Of a stretch of 64,000 nucleotides of DNA, positions 43,932 to 52,531 are shown in pieces. Origin of the DNA: Clostridiales bacterium (GTDB lineage Bacteria; Bacillota; Clostridia; Saccharofermentanales; Saccharofermentanaceae); the NCBI GenBank assembly GCA_017428545.1, contig JAFRQR010000002.1, forward strand, positions 124,001 to 188,000, given 5' to 3'. A model generated the notes under the pieces. The model had not been told where the DNA came from. It saw only the letters and a program-made list of their open reading frames with translations, and did not search any database. Position 1 is the first letter of the stretch; every line of letters begins with the position of its first letter. The position numbers and the translations under genes are program-made.

Positions 43932-45415
43932 GCTTCTCCTTCTACTGCTACTGCTTCTTCCTCTTCCGGCTTCTTTTTCTTGGACTTCATCTTTTCTTTA
44001 GCAAATTTCACCACATCGGAAATGACTTTTCTAAAGAGGAACAAAGATACTCCGGCACATGCGCACCAGATCGGGATCTTATACATAAGCGAAAGTTCAG
44101 ATGTAAAGTAAGAAACGGCATAAAGACAGATCAGGACCAATGTCACTTTCAGTTCGCCGTACTGACATGGGAAAACCTTCTTTGAAAAGTACATGGTGAT
44201 GAAATAATGAAGTGCATAACCGATCAAAGTGGTCAGCGCCGCGGCGATGATACCGTATTTCGGTACCAGGATAAGATTGAGGCCGAGATTTACGATCGCG
44301 CCGGTAGAAACAGAGATCAGTGAATAAATACTCTTCTTTGCAAAGTAGATTCCGTAACCGATGATCGTCGTCATCGCATAAAGTGACTGGGCAAACATCA
44401 GGTCACGAAGTGTCTGATATGCCTCATGATACGAATGCTCGGTCATAAGACCGACGATTTCTTTTCCAAAGAGAGAAACGGTGAACGAAACGCCAAGAAG
44501 GACCACAGAAATAATATTGAACACATAGTAGTACATCTTCTTGGCATTACTGTCATCTTTACTACTGAAAGCAAAAGTCGTATAAGCAACGGAAACCGCT
44601 GAAATAACAACATTCAGAAGGCTCGCGAAACGAAGGCCGATACCATATATACCGACAGCGTCTTCTCCATGATGGCTCAAAATGACATACTGGTCGGAAA
44701 GAGACAGGATCCACATCATGATGCTCATTGGCATAAGCGGGATCGCAAACTTGAGCATAGGCTTCATCAGACTCTTCTGATAGAATTCCTTCTGCGGCTT
44801 CTGCTTGACCATAAACAAAAGGATCAGGAGCATCTCGCAGTGAACGATCGCCATACTCAGGATAAGAGACATAGCACCGAGATGCAGAACACTGACAAAC
44901 AAAACGTTCAGAAGGATCATCGAAAGTGATGAGATCAGATTCGAAAGACCGAAAAGAAACATCTTGTTCTTTAAGCGAAGTTCAAGAGAATACGGAAGAT
45001 ACCAGAGGTTAAACGCTACGGATACCAGTGCAAAAGATACGATATAGAAATAATCGGTCTGATGGAAAAGTATCTGTGAGATCACAGGTGACGCAGCAAT
45101 CATCAGGATCGGGATAAATCCGATCATAAAGAAGAAACGCGTCAGAGTATGAAATACCTTCTTGGAACGGTCCGGGTCTTCTTTATCGAAATAAAAAGCA
45201 CTGAATGCAGAATCCAATCCCATCGTCAAAAGCGGCAAAAGGATGCCCGTGAGGTTGGTGATCGAATCGGAAACGCCGAGCATTTCAGTAGTCAGATTAT
45301 CTGTATATAACGGCAAAAGGAAGAAGTTGATCGCCTTTAAGCACATATTGCTTAAAACAAGGATCGTACTTCCCTTTATAAAACTGCCTATTTTACTGCT
45401 GGACTTTTCTGCCAT
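43928..45415 (-). CDS. Wzx-type polysaccharide flippase
   Basis: A 495-residue multi-pass protein of the MOP superfamily, with about 14 hydrophobic segments and the usual N-terminus (IGSFIKGSTILVLSNM). It would flip undecaprenyl-linked repeat units across the membrane for polymerisation. The C-terminus is a charged tail with a lysine run and acidic EEEEA. No wzx symbol is assigned because the repeat unit is unknown. Confidence 0.85.
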   Translation of the reverse strand: MAEKSSSKIGSFIKGSTILVLSNMCLKAINFFLLPLYTDNLTTEMLGVSDSITNLTGILLPLLTMGLDSAFSAFYFDKEDPDRSKKVFHTLTRFFFMIGFIPILMIAASPVISQILFHQTDYFYIVSFALVSVAFNLWYLPYSLELRLKNKMFLFGLSNLISSLSMILLNVLFVSVLHLGAMSLILSMAIVHCEMLLILLFMVKQKPQKEFYQKSLMKPMLKFAIPLMPMSIMMWILSLSDQYVILSHHGEDAVGIYGIGLRFASLLNVVISAVSVAYTTFAFSSKDDSNAKKMYYYVFNIISVVLLGVSFTVSLFGKEIVGLMTEHSYHEAYQTLRDLMFAQSLYAMTTIIGYGIYFAKKSIYSLISVSTGAIVNLGLNLILVPKYGIIAAALTTLIGYALHYFITMYFSKKVFPCQYGELKVTLVLICLYAVSYFTSELSLMYKIPIWCACAGVSLFLFRKVISDVVKFAKEKMKSKKKKPEEEEAVAVEGEA

Positions 45416-45419
45416 TTAT

Positions 45420-46511
45420 TCAACTCTTCTTCAATTTAAGTTCTTTTACCTGAGCAAAAGCTTCTCTGCCCGAAAGCGGCTTACCGGTTCCGTCATATAC
45501 ACCTTTGAGAACGTTCGCCACGATACGGTAATCGTGATAGTTTTCCGCATATTCACGGCCGGCTCTTCCCTTTTCGACACGAAGTTCGGGATCGTTTACA
45601 AGCATTTCGATCGCATCTTTGATCGTTTTCGTGCTTGCGCTAACGATCGGAAGATCCTCAGGAAGACGCTCTTTCATCGCATCGCTGATATATGTGATGA
45701 CCGGTTTTCCGAGCGCCATGCTCTCAATTGCGAAAACACCGTATGTTCCGGCCCAAAGCTGATCGATAATGATATCCGCAGTCTTATAGATCTCAAAAGC
45801 TTCCTTCTGGGTCTTTCCTTCCACAAGAACAAGTTCGATGTTATCGTACTTCTTTTTCAGTTCTTCAACAGCGTCCAAAACGAACTGAGTTCCTTTGATC
45901 GCCCTTTTACTCGGGGCGTGAACGATACGGATACTTGAATTATCCGCCTTCGGATAACAAGGTTCGAACTGGGAAATATCGACCCTCAGAGGTACTACGT
46001 AGAGATTGTTCTTAATCGGCGGAAGATACGGGATCAGCTCGTCATCATGAATGACGATACCATCTGCATATTTACAGATCTTACGGTTGCGCTTATGCAT
46101 TCTGGGACTGCTTGCGTCCTTCTCATCGAACGGCATGCCCATGATCTCGCAAGCCTTCTTCTGGTCGCGGAGATCACTTCCGTGAAACTCAAAAAACAGA
46201 TTTTTACGGAACAGTTTGTATGTCCACAATTCTGTTCCGTAAAGAGTGCTATACCCGAAATGGAAATGAAAAGTCTTGTACTTAAACATCGAAGAAATAT
46301 AGAAACCAAGCATCTTCAACGCATTTAAAGGAAGAAGGATGCGCTTGGATCTGTCGATGTTCAGACAACGATCATATTTATATGCGAAAGGATGCTTACA
46401 GTAAATTACTGTTTCAGCATTCTCTCCGATCTGCTTTAAGCCCTGGACCGAGTAGGAGTTCTGCCCCGCTACTTCGGTCAGGCCATGCATGATACGACGT
46501 TTTTTCCCCAT
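45420..46511 (-). CDS. Glycosyltransferase (GT4-like)
   Basis: A 363-residue GT-B enzyme. Visible features are FFEFHGSDLRD in the acceptor domain, RIVHAPSKRAIKGTQ at the start of the donor domain and GVFAIESMALGKPVITY, the E-x7-E-like GT4 motif. It lies between flippase and aminotransferase. The specific linkage is unknown. Confidence 0.8.
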   Translation of the reverse strand: MGKKRRIMHGLTEVAGQNSYSVQGLKQIGENAETVIYCKHPFAYKYDRCLNIDRSKRILLPLNALKMLGFYISSMFKYKTFHFHFGYSTLYGTELWTYKLFRKNLFFEFHGSDLRDQKKACEIMGMPFDEKDASSPRMHKRNRKICKYADGIVIHDDELIPYLPPIKNNLYVVPLRVDISQFEPCYPKADNSSIRIVHAPSKRAIKGTQFVLDAVEELKKKYDNIELVLVEGKTQKEAFEIYKTADIIIDQLWAGTYGVFAIESMALGKPVITYISDAMKERLPEDLPIVSASTKTIKDAIEMLVNDPELRVEKGRAGREYAENYHDYRIVANVLKGVYDGTGKPLSGREAFAQVKELKLKKS

Positions 46512-46540
46512 CTTGCTGTCCCCTAAGAAGATAACTCCTA

Positions 46541-47668
46541 TTAAAGACCTGCAGCAACGGAGTTAAGAGCCTCGCAGATCTGCTTAACTTCTTCTTCCTT
46601 CAGATACGGGTGCATCGGAAGGCTGAATACGCGCTTAGCAACGGACTCGCAGTACGGAAGGCTAACATCGCCGTAACCGAGATTCTTGTAAGCTGTCTGC
46701 TGGTGAAGCGGGATCGGATAATAGATCATTACCGGGATATCCTTTTCCTTCATGCCGGCTACGATCTTGGATCTCTGCTCTTCATCTTTAGCCAGAACCG
46801 TATACTGTGCCCATGCGGAGAAATACTCTTTGTCACGGAGCGGACGGTCGAAAGATGCATCCAGATACTTGTCATACCAGTCTGCTACATCCTGTCTTGC
46901 CTTCAGCTCTTCTTCGAAAACAGTAAGTTTAGCAAGAACAACAGCGCACTGGATCGTATCCATACGGCCATTCAGGCCAAGTCTTACGTTATCGTACTTG
47001 TCGCTGCCCTGACCGTGAACACGGATAGAGTGCATAACATTATAGAGTTCTTCGTTATCTGTGAAGATCGCACCGCCGTCACCATAGCATCCCAGAGGCT
47101 TTGCCGGGAAGAAAGATGTAGCTGCTACATCGCCGAAAGAACCGTTTCTCTTGCCATGGAGGCTGCCGCCGAAGCCCTGAGCTGCGTCTTCAAGAACGAA
47201 AAGACCGTTTTCTTCAGCGATCGGGAGAAGTTCATCGTAGTTAGCACTACGGCCGAAAAGGTCTACGATGATCAGTCCGCGCGGATTGAGCTTACCTTCA
47301 GCCTTCACACGTGCGATCTCGCGCTTTAAGCTTTCCGGATCCATGTTAAATGTTCTGTCGGAGTCAACGAATACCGGTGTACCACCTGCCAGGTTGATGC
47401 TTTCCGCAGAAGCAAAGAATGTGAAAGACGGAACAAATACAGCATCAGTCTTTTCAAGCTTATAAGCCATAAGCGGGATGATCAGAGCTTCTGTACCGCT
47501 GCTGCAGGTAAGGCAGTACTTGCTGCCTGCAAACTTAGCCAGCTGCTCTTCAAGTTCTTTTACCTCAGGACCCATGATGTAGTGCTGGGATTCAACAACA
47601 TTCTTAATACCGGCATCAACTTTTTCCTTGATGCATTCATACTGTCTTCCAAGATCAATAAAATTCAT
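46541..47668 (-). CDS. PLP aminotransferase, WbpE/WlbC-like
   Basis: A 375-residue DegT/DnrJ/EryC1/StrS aminotransferase. Motifs are FIDLGRQY at the start, CLTCSSGTEAL, VLEDAAQGFGGSLHGKRNG, and FFPAKPLGCYGDGGA containing the PLP lysine. The sequence closely resembles Pseudomonas WbpE, which transfers an amino group to C3 of UDP-3-keto-GlcNAc-uronate (known). The 3-keto substrate would come from the Gfo/Idh oxidase next door. Confidence 0.87.
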   Translation of the reverse strand: MNFIDLGRQYECIKEKVDAGIKNVVESQHYIMGPEVKELEEQLAKFAGSKYCLTCSSGTEALIIPLMAYKLEKTDAVFVPSFTFFASAESINLAGGTPVFVDSDRTFNMDPESLKREIARVKAEGKLNPRGLIIVDLFGRSANYDELLPIAEENGLFVLEDAAQGFGGSLHGKRNGSFGDVAATSFFPAKPLGCYGDGGAIFTDNEELYNVMHSIRVHGQGSDKYDNVRLGLNGRMDTIQCAVVLAKLTVFEEELKARQDVADWYDKYLDASFDRPLRDKEYFSAWAQYTVLAKDEEQRSKIVAGMKEKDIPVMIYYPIPLHQQTAYKNLGYGDVSLPYCESVAKRVFSLPMHPYLKEEEVKQICEALNSVAAGL

Positions 47669-47685
47669 TTTTCCTTCTCCTTTTC

Positions 47686-48684
47686 TTATTCAGAAACGAT
47701 CATGTTTTTATCTGCTTCTTCAAGAACTGTCAGAACACGGATGGCAGCATCCGGGCCGGACAGAGATTCTTTCTTCTCAATAATGCACTGACGGAAGTGC
47801 TCCAGGCTGTTAAACAGAGCATCGCCGACTTCAAGCTTCGGGATGATCGCGTCGCCGCTTCTTGTCTTAACGACAAACTCCGAATACTCGATCGGATCAC
47901 TGGATTTGATCACATCAAAGCCCTTATCGTAAACGATAAGCTTATTGAGAACATCAACATCATCATAAACGATCATCTTCTTCGTACCTGCGATGATGAG
48001 TTTTCTCTCCTTGATCGGAGAGATCCAGTTAGCTTTGATGTTTGCAATAAATGAACCGTAATCAGCAGTAATGAATGTTACCGAAGGCCTTGTGCTGTAG
48101 ATGATACGGCCCATAGAGCGAACCGCCTGAACTTCTGCACCATTGGAAAGATAATCGATAATGGAAAGATCGTGAACGCTTAAGTCCCACATGGCACTTA
48201 CATCATTTTTCACCTTACCGAGATTCATTCTGGAGCAGTCCATGTAAATAATGTCACCGAGTTCGCCGCGGTCAATGATCTCCTTGATCTTGACGATCGC
48301 CGGGTGGTAGATCATGATGTGGTCAACATGGATCGTGACACCTTTTTCAGCGGCAAGCGCCTTTAGCTCACGAGCCTGCTCGACGTTATCCGTGAACGGC
48401 TTTTCTACGTAAAGGTTCTTTCCTGCTTCGATAACTCTTTTTCCGAGTTCAAAGTGAGCGCTGGTCTCAACAGCAAGGCAGACAGCATCGATACTGTCGT
48501 CAGCGATGACCTCGTCAAAGCTCTGTGTATATTGAACATCGTTTGCATAAAGATCTTTCGCCAGATCAAGACGATCCTGCTTCAGATCGCAAATGTACTT
48601 AAAATCGATCTGCTTATTCTTGTAAAGGTTTCTGGCAACGTTCGGTCCCCAATAACCATATCCGATAAGTGCAAAGTTAAGCAT
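47686..48684 (-). CDS. Gfo/Idh/MocA oxidoreductase (candidate WbpB-type 3-oxidase)
   Basis: A 332-residue NAD-dependent oxidoreductase with the Rossmann motif IGYGYWGPNVARN and the catalytic-region YVEKPFTDN. It directly precedes the WbpE-like gene, which makes it the best candidate for oxidising UDP-GlcNAc-uronate at C3. ATG 48684 is chosen because AGGAGG lies 7 nt before it; the frame reaches to a TTG at 48690. It overlaps the polymerase by 8 nt. Confidence 0.85.
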   Translation of the reverse strand: MLNFALIGYGYWGPNVARNLYKNKQIDFKYICDLKQDRLDLAKDLYANDVQYTQSFDEVIADDSIDAVCLAVETSAHFELGKRVIEAGKNLYVEKPFTDNVEQARELKALAAEKGVTIHVDHIMIYHPAIVKIKEIIDRGELGDIIYMDCSRMNLGKVKNDVSAMWDLSVHDLSIIDYLSNGAEVQAVRSMGRIIYSTRPSVTFITADYGSFIANIKANWISPIKERKLIIAGTKKMIVYDDVDVLNKLIVYDKGFDVIKSSDPIEYSEFVVKTRSGDAIIPKLEVGDALFNSLEHFRQCIIEKKESLSGPDAAIRVLTVLEEADKNMIVSE

Positions 48685-49978
48685 ACTCAATCCTCCTGTT
48701 TTTTGTTATATCCAATCTGATACAGCAAAGAGCCAGTATCAGCCATTGATATGCATATCCCAGAAAAGCGCTCGGCGCAAATCCGACGATGACATAGACG
48801 ATGATGATCATCATTATCATCATGAACTGCTTTTTGTTATCTCTGTTATCATCACAATTATAACAATGCAGAGCCTTTTTGAATATCATAATGATCATCC
48901 CGACATACCAAACGAATATGATAATACCATACTCAAACAAGATTTCCACAAGTAGAGCATGCGGATTGACCAGATGTGACGCAGACGGGTGCTTCGCAAA
49001 GTATGTTGCGAAGCTGCTTGGTCCGTTTCCTATACATTTACTGTTAATAAATCCAGAAAACGAATCCTTATAGATCGTGACGCGCTTCCAAAGAGAACCG
49101 TTACTGTTTTTCAGGTTGGTCACCTGCCTGGACAAAGATCCGAGTATATCGTTTCTGTTTCCAAGAAACGACTGCCCGAAAAGCACTATGAACGCTCCGG
49201 CAAGTGCGGCCGCGATCACAAGACCTTTACGGATGAAACGTCTTCCCTGTCCGATCTTATCATTAGTGATGAAATAGAACATCAGGCAGGCGATGATCGC
49301 AAGATTACATGCAGTCGCATCATTAATAAAATTGACTGCCATGAGAGCTGCGATCGAGATCCAGCGAAGTTTACTCTTCCAGCATACAAGCACGACCGGG
49401 AAAAGACATGTGATCATGGCACTGAAGTCATTTACGTTATAAAGGAATCCCGTCGCCGCATGCGGGCTGATGCCGTTATACGCATTTGCCTTCGTATCAT
49501 AAAAGAAGGATGTCGGAAGGTGCTTGGCCGTAATGATTTCGAAGAAAGCCATTAAAAGTAATGCATTCAGCGAAAATACGATCACTTGGGAGATCTTTTT
49601 AAATCCGTCTTCCGAGATACCGATCATACCGATGATCACAAATACAAAGAATCCGTTTGCGAGCGCTAAAAGCTCGATAAATCCTGCATGCCTGTCGGAA
49701 TAATTCGAGATCAGAAGCAGTGCAATTCCATAGACGACCCAAAATCCCATGAGCATAGTCATATAAAATGACATGGAAGACTTTTTCACCAGGCTTTTCC
49801 CCTGACAAAGGACAAAAGCAAAGACCAAAGAAACCGGAATAACGAATCGATAGAGTGTCCAGACGAACCCCATCGTCGTTATCCGAAATCCGATGTCCGG
49901 GATTATGGAGGCAAATGCAACAAAGGTCAGAACCAAACCTGCTAACACTTTGCCGTCATGTTTTGCAGTCGAATCCAT
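48677..49978 (-). CDS. O-antigen ligase/Wzy-like polysaccharide polymerase
   Basis: A 433-residue membrane protein with about 11-12 hydrophobic segments and a large extracytoplasmic loop in the C-terminal half (around GNGPSSFATYFAKHPSASHLVNPHA). The H-x-N-x-x-H pattern there (SHLVNPHALLVEI) is typical of the WaaL/Wzy superfamily. It probably polymerises repeat units on the outer face. Confidence 0.82.
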   Translation of the reverse strand: MDSTAKHDGKVLAGLVLTFVAFASIIPDIGFRITTMGFVWTLYRFVIPVSLVFAFVLCQGKSLVKKSSMSFYMTMLMGFWVVYGIALLLISNYSDRHAGFIELLALANGFFVFVIIGMIGISEDGFKKISQVIVFSLNALLLMAFFEIITAKHLPTSFFYDTKANAYNGISPHAATGFLYNVNDFSAMITCLFPVVLVCWKSKLRWISIAALMAVNFINDATACNLAIIACLMFYFITNDKIGQGRRFIRKGLVIAAALAGAFIVLFGQSFLGNRNDILGSLSRQVTNLKNSNGSLWKRVTIYKDSFSGFINSKCIGNGPSSFATYFAKHPSASHLVNPHALLVEILFEYGIIIFVWYVGMIIMIFKKALHCYNCDDNRDNKKQFMMIMMIIIVYVIVGFAPSAFLGYAYQWLILALCCIRLDITKNRRIEYA

Positions 49979-49982
49979 TAAA

Positions 49983-51311
49983 TTACAGTCTCCAGAACCT
50001 CATTCCCGAAGCTTTCAATTCATCCATTCTGTAAAGGCTCTTAACATCGATGAGGACTTTCTCTTCGTCCTTCAGTTCATCCTTGAACAGGGACTTGAGT
50101 TTCATCATGGACATAGAGCGGTATTCGTTGTGGCCAACAGCTACGATCACGCAGTCTGCCTTCGGAACATTTTCTTCAGGAGTAAGCTGGATACCGTACT
50201 CGTGCTCAGCAACGACCGGATCTGCCCAGGAGTCTGTAACGATCGGATCGATGTCATATTCGCGAAGTCTCTTAACGATATCAACGACCTTACTGTTTCT
50301 TGTATCCGGGCAATTCTCCTTAAAAGTCAGACCCTTGATAACAACGGTCGCCTTCTTCGGAGCCATACCTGCTTCGATCATCTCTTTGATGGCTGCATCA
50401 GCAACGAAAGCACCCATGGAGTCATTTACCTGACGGCCGTTTAAGATGATCTGGCTGTGATAACCGAGTTTCTCGGAAACGTTTGTGAGATAGTAAGGAT
50501 CAACACCGATGCAGTGACCGCCGACAAGACCCGGCTTAAAACCAAGAGCATTCCACTTTGTGTTCATGCCCGCAAGAACTTCGTCTGTATCGATCTTCAG
50601 CTTATCGCAGATGATCGCGATCTCGTTCATAAAAGCGATGTTGATGTCACGCTGGCTGTTTTCAACGACCTTAACAGCCTCAGCTGTCTTGATATTGGAT
50701 ACCGGGAAAGTACCGGCTTTGATTACGATATCGTAAACCTTTTTGATTTCATTTGCGGACTCAGCGTCCATACCGGAAACAACCTTACGGATGTTGGTAA
50801 GTGTATGAACACGGTCACCCGGGTTGATACGCTCAGGGCTGTAGCCGATCTTCCAGTCAACACCGCACTTCAGGCCGGACTCTTTTTCAATGATCGGAAC
50901 ACATACATCCTCTGTAACACCCGGATATACTGTGGATTCAAAAACAACGATAGATCCCGGAGCCAGATTCTGGCCAACGGTTCTGGAAGCTCCCTCGACA
51001 GGACGGAGGTCCGGGCTGTTGTCATCGTTAACAGGAGTCGGTACGGCAACAACAATGAACTTGGCCTCTTTGATCTTTGCCGGATCTGCGGTGAACTCAA
51101 CGGTTGTATCCTTAATGGCTTCACCGACTTCGTTGGTAGCATCGATACCGTTCTGGTACTCTTCTACTCTCTTCTTATTAATATCAAATCCGATTACTTT
51201 AATATGTTTTGCAAATTCAACTGCGATCGGCATACCTACATAACCGAGACCGACCAGGCACAGCTTCTCATTTCCAGAGATAAGACCTTGATAAATGTTA
51301 TTAAACTCCAT
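49983..51311 (-). CDS. UDP-N-acetylhexosamine 6-dehydrogenase (WbpA/TviB type)
   Basis: A 442-residue nucleotide sugar dehydrogenase that oxidises C6 to a carboxylate using NAD+. It has the Rossmann motif LVGLGYVGMPIAVEFA, the active-site cysteine in GGHCIGVDPYYL, and the WKIGYSPERINPGD stretch typical of the UDP-HexNAc branch (WbpO/TviB/WbpA) rather than UDP-glucose dehydrogenase. ATG 51311 follows AAGGAG; the frame extends three codons upstream to a TTG. It would supply UDP-GlcNAc-uronate for the WbpB/E/D-like enzymes. Confidence 0.9.
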   Translation of the reverse strand: MEFNNIYQGLISGNEKLCLVGLGYVGMPIAVEFAKHIKVIGFDINKKRVEEYQNGIDATNEVGEAIKDTTVEFTADPAKIKEAKFIVVAVPTPVNDDNSPDLRPVEGASRTVGQNLAPGSIVVFESTVYPGVTEDVCVPIIEKESGLKCGVDWKIGYSPERINPGDRVHTLTNIRKVVSGMDAESANEIKKVYDIVIKAGTFPVSNIKTAEAVKVVENSQRDINIAFMNEIAIICDKLKIDTDEVLAGMNTKWNALGFKPGLVGGHCIGVDPYYLTNVSEKLGYHSQIILNGRQVNDSMGAFVADAAIKEMIEAGMAPKKATVVIKGLTFKENCPDTRNSKVVDIVKRLREYDIDPIVTDSWADPVVAEHEYGIQLTPEENVPKADCVIVAVGHNEYRSMSMMKLKSLFKDELKDEEKVLIDVKSLYRMDELKASGMRFWRL

Positions 51312-51326
51312 AACGATCAACTCCTT

Positions 51327-52397
51327 TTAGTTAAAACGTCCTACGAAATCCATTGTGCTGCACTCATCGAGCGGAAGTTTGACCGGACGATGCTCGGCAG
51401 CAGATTTATAGATAGCCAGGACAAGCTCGAGAGCACGCTTGCCTGCTTCTGCATCAACCAGCGGAGCTCTTCCAGTCTTGATGGCGTCGATTACGTCAGC
51501 GTAAAGCGGAGTGTGTCCGAAACCGTAAACATTCGGCGGATTCTCGCTGAACTGTTCTTTAACTTCCTCGGAATTATCAAGTTCATCGGCAAAACGCCAC
51601 TCTTCGATAATGTTATCGGAAGTTCCTGCAGCCTTTGCAGTACCCTTTTCACCGAAAAGATAAAGTGTTTCTTCCAGATTCTTCGGGAATACGTTTGTCG
51701 TACCCTCGATCAGGCCGTAAGAACCATTAGAGAACTTAACGAGCGCCATACCGAGATCCTCAGCTTCGAGGTAATTGTGCTGAAGCTGATCTGTATAAGC
51801 CATAACTTCATCAATGTCATCGCCCATCATCCAACGAAGAAGGTCGATGTTGTGAATGCACTGGTTCATAAGGCATCCGCCGTCCTGAGCCCAGGTTCCG
51901 CGCCACGGAGCCTGATCATAGTAGCTCTTGCCGCGGTTCCAGCGGACGTGGGCAGCACCATGGGAAAGTTTACCGAAGCGGCCTTCTTCAAGTGCTTTAC
52001 GAATATACTGAACAGATTTGTTGAAACGGTTCTGGTGGTTGGCGCAAACTACGACACCGGCTTTCTTTCCGGCATCTACGATCGCCTGAGCATCTGCAAT
52101 GGAAAGTGCGATCGGCTTTTCAATAATGACATTGCAACCGGCTGCAATACAATCAAGTGCGATAGCGGCATGCTTACCGGATTCGGTAGCGATGGCAACG
52201 AGTTCCGGCTTCTCGTTTTCAAGTAATTCATGGTAATCTGTGTACTTCTTGACATCAGCCAGATCGAATTTCTCCGATTTTTCCTTCATTACCTCAGGAT
52301 CGATGTCACACATGGCAACAAACTCAAGCTTGTTGTTCTTCGCTGCCTCAATGTGGTTGGGGCTGATACGTCCGCATCCGATAAGTGCATATTTCAT
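51327..52397 (-). CDS. Gfo/Idh/MocA-family oxidoreductase
   Basis: A 356-residue NAD(P)-dependent oxidoreductase (ALIGCGRISPNHIEA Rossmann motif, EKPIALSIADAQ, GCLMNQCIHNIDLLRWMMG). The GRISPNH start is reminiscent of the WlbA/WbpB group, so it could equally be the 3-oxidase, or it may make another sugar. It lies directly upstream of the 6-dehydrogenase and is the first gene after a 134-nt gap. Confidence 0.85.
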   Translation of the reverse strand: MKYALIGCGRISPNHIEAAKNNKLEFVAMCDIDPEVMKEKSEKFDLADVKKYTDYHELLENEKPELVAIATESGKHAAIALDCIAAGCNVIIEKPIALSIADAQAIVDAGKKAGVVVCANHQNRFNKSVQYIRKALEEGRFGKLSHGAAHVRWNRGKSYYDQAPWRGTWAQDGGCLMNQCIHNIDLLRWMMGDDIDEVMAYTDQLQHNYLEAEDLGMALVKFSNGSYGLIEGTTNVFPKNLEETLYLFGEKGTAKAAGTSDNIIEEWRFADELDNSEEVKEQFSENPPNVYGFGHTPLYADVIDAIKTGRAPLVDAEAGKRALELVLAIYKSAAEHRPVKLPLDECSTMDFVGRFN

Positions 52398-52413
52398 ATT
52401 GTTATTCCTTTCC

Positions 52414-52442
52414 TAGTACATCCATTTCGTTCTAATGTACTA
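52414..52442. promoter_or_regulatory. Leader dyad in the 134-nt gap of the polysaccharide locus
   Basis: TAGTACAT (52414-52421) and ATGTACTA (52435-52442) are perfectly complementary around a 13-nt spacer, 17-45 nt upstream of the oxidoreductase start. A TTGACA (minus strand, 52474-52469) lies upstream, but no good -10 box follows at standard distance. This gap probably holds an internal promoter or regulatory site. Confidence 0.4.
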
Positions 52443-52531
52443 ATTTCAAGCATTTCAATATATCATCTGTCAAATTTTACACTAACTTATAATATAAGTA
52501 AACAAGTGCCTATACCATAGAATAGCCAAAT

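Noticed and set aside
50457-52226. 589-codon open frame on the plus strand
   Set aside because: It lies antisense to the 6-dehydrogenase and an oxidoreductase with clear family motifs, crosses the gap between them, has no ribosome binding site and shows no recognisable motif. It is explained by codon bias of the real genes.
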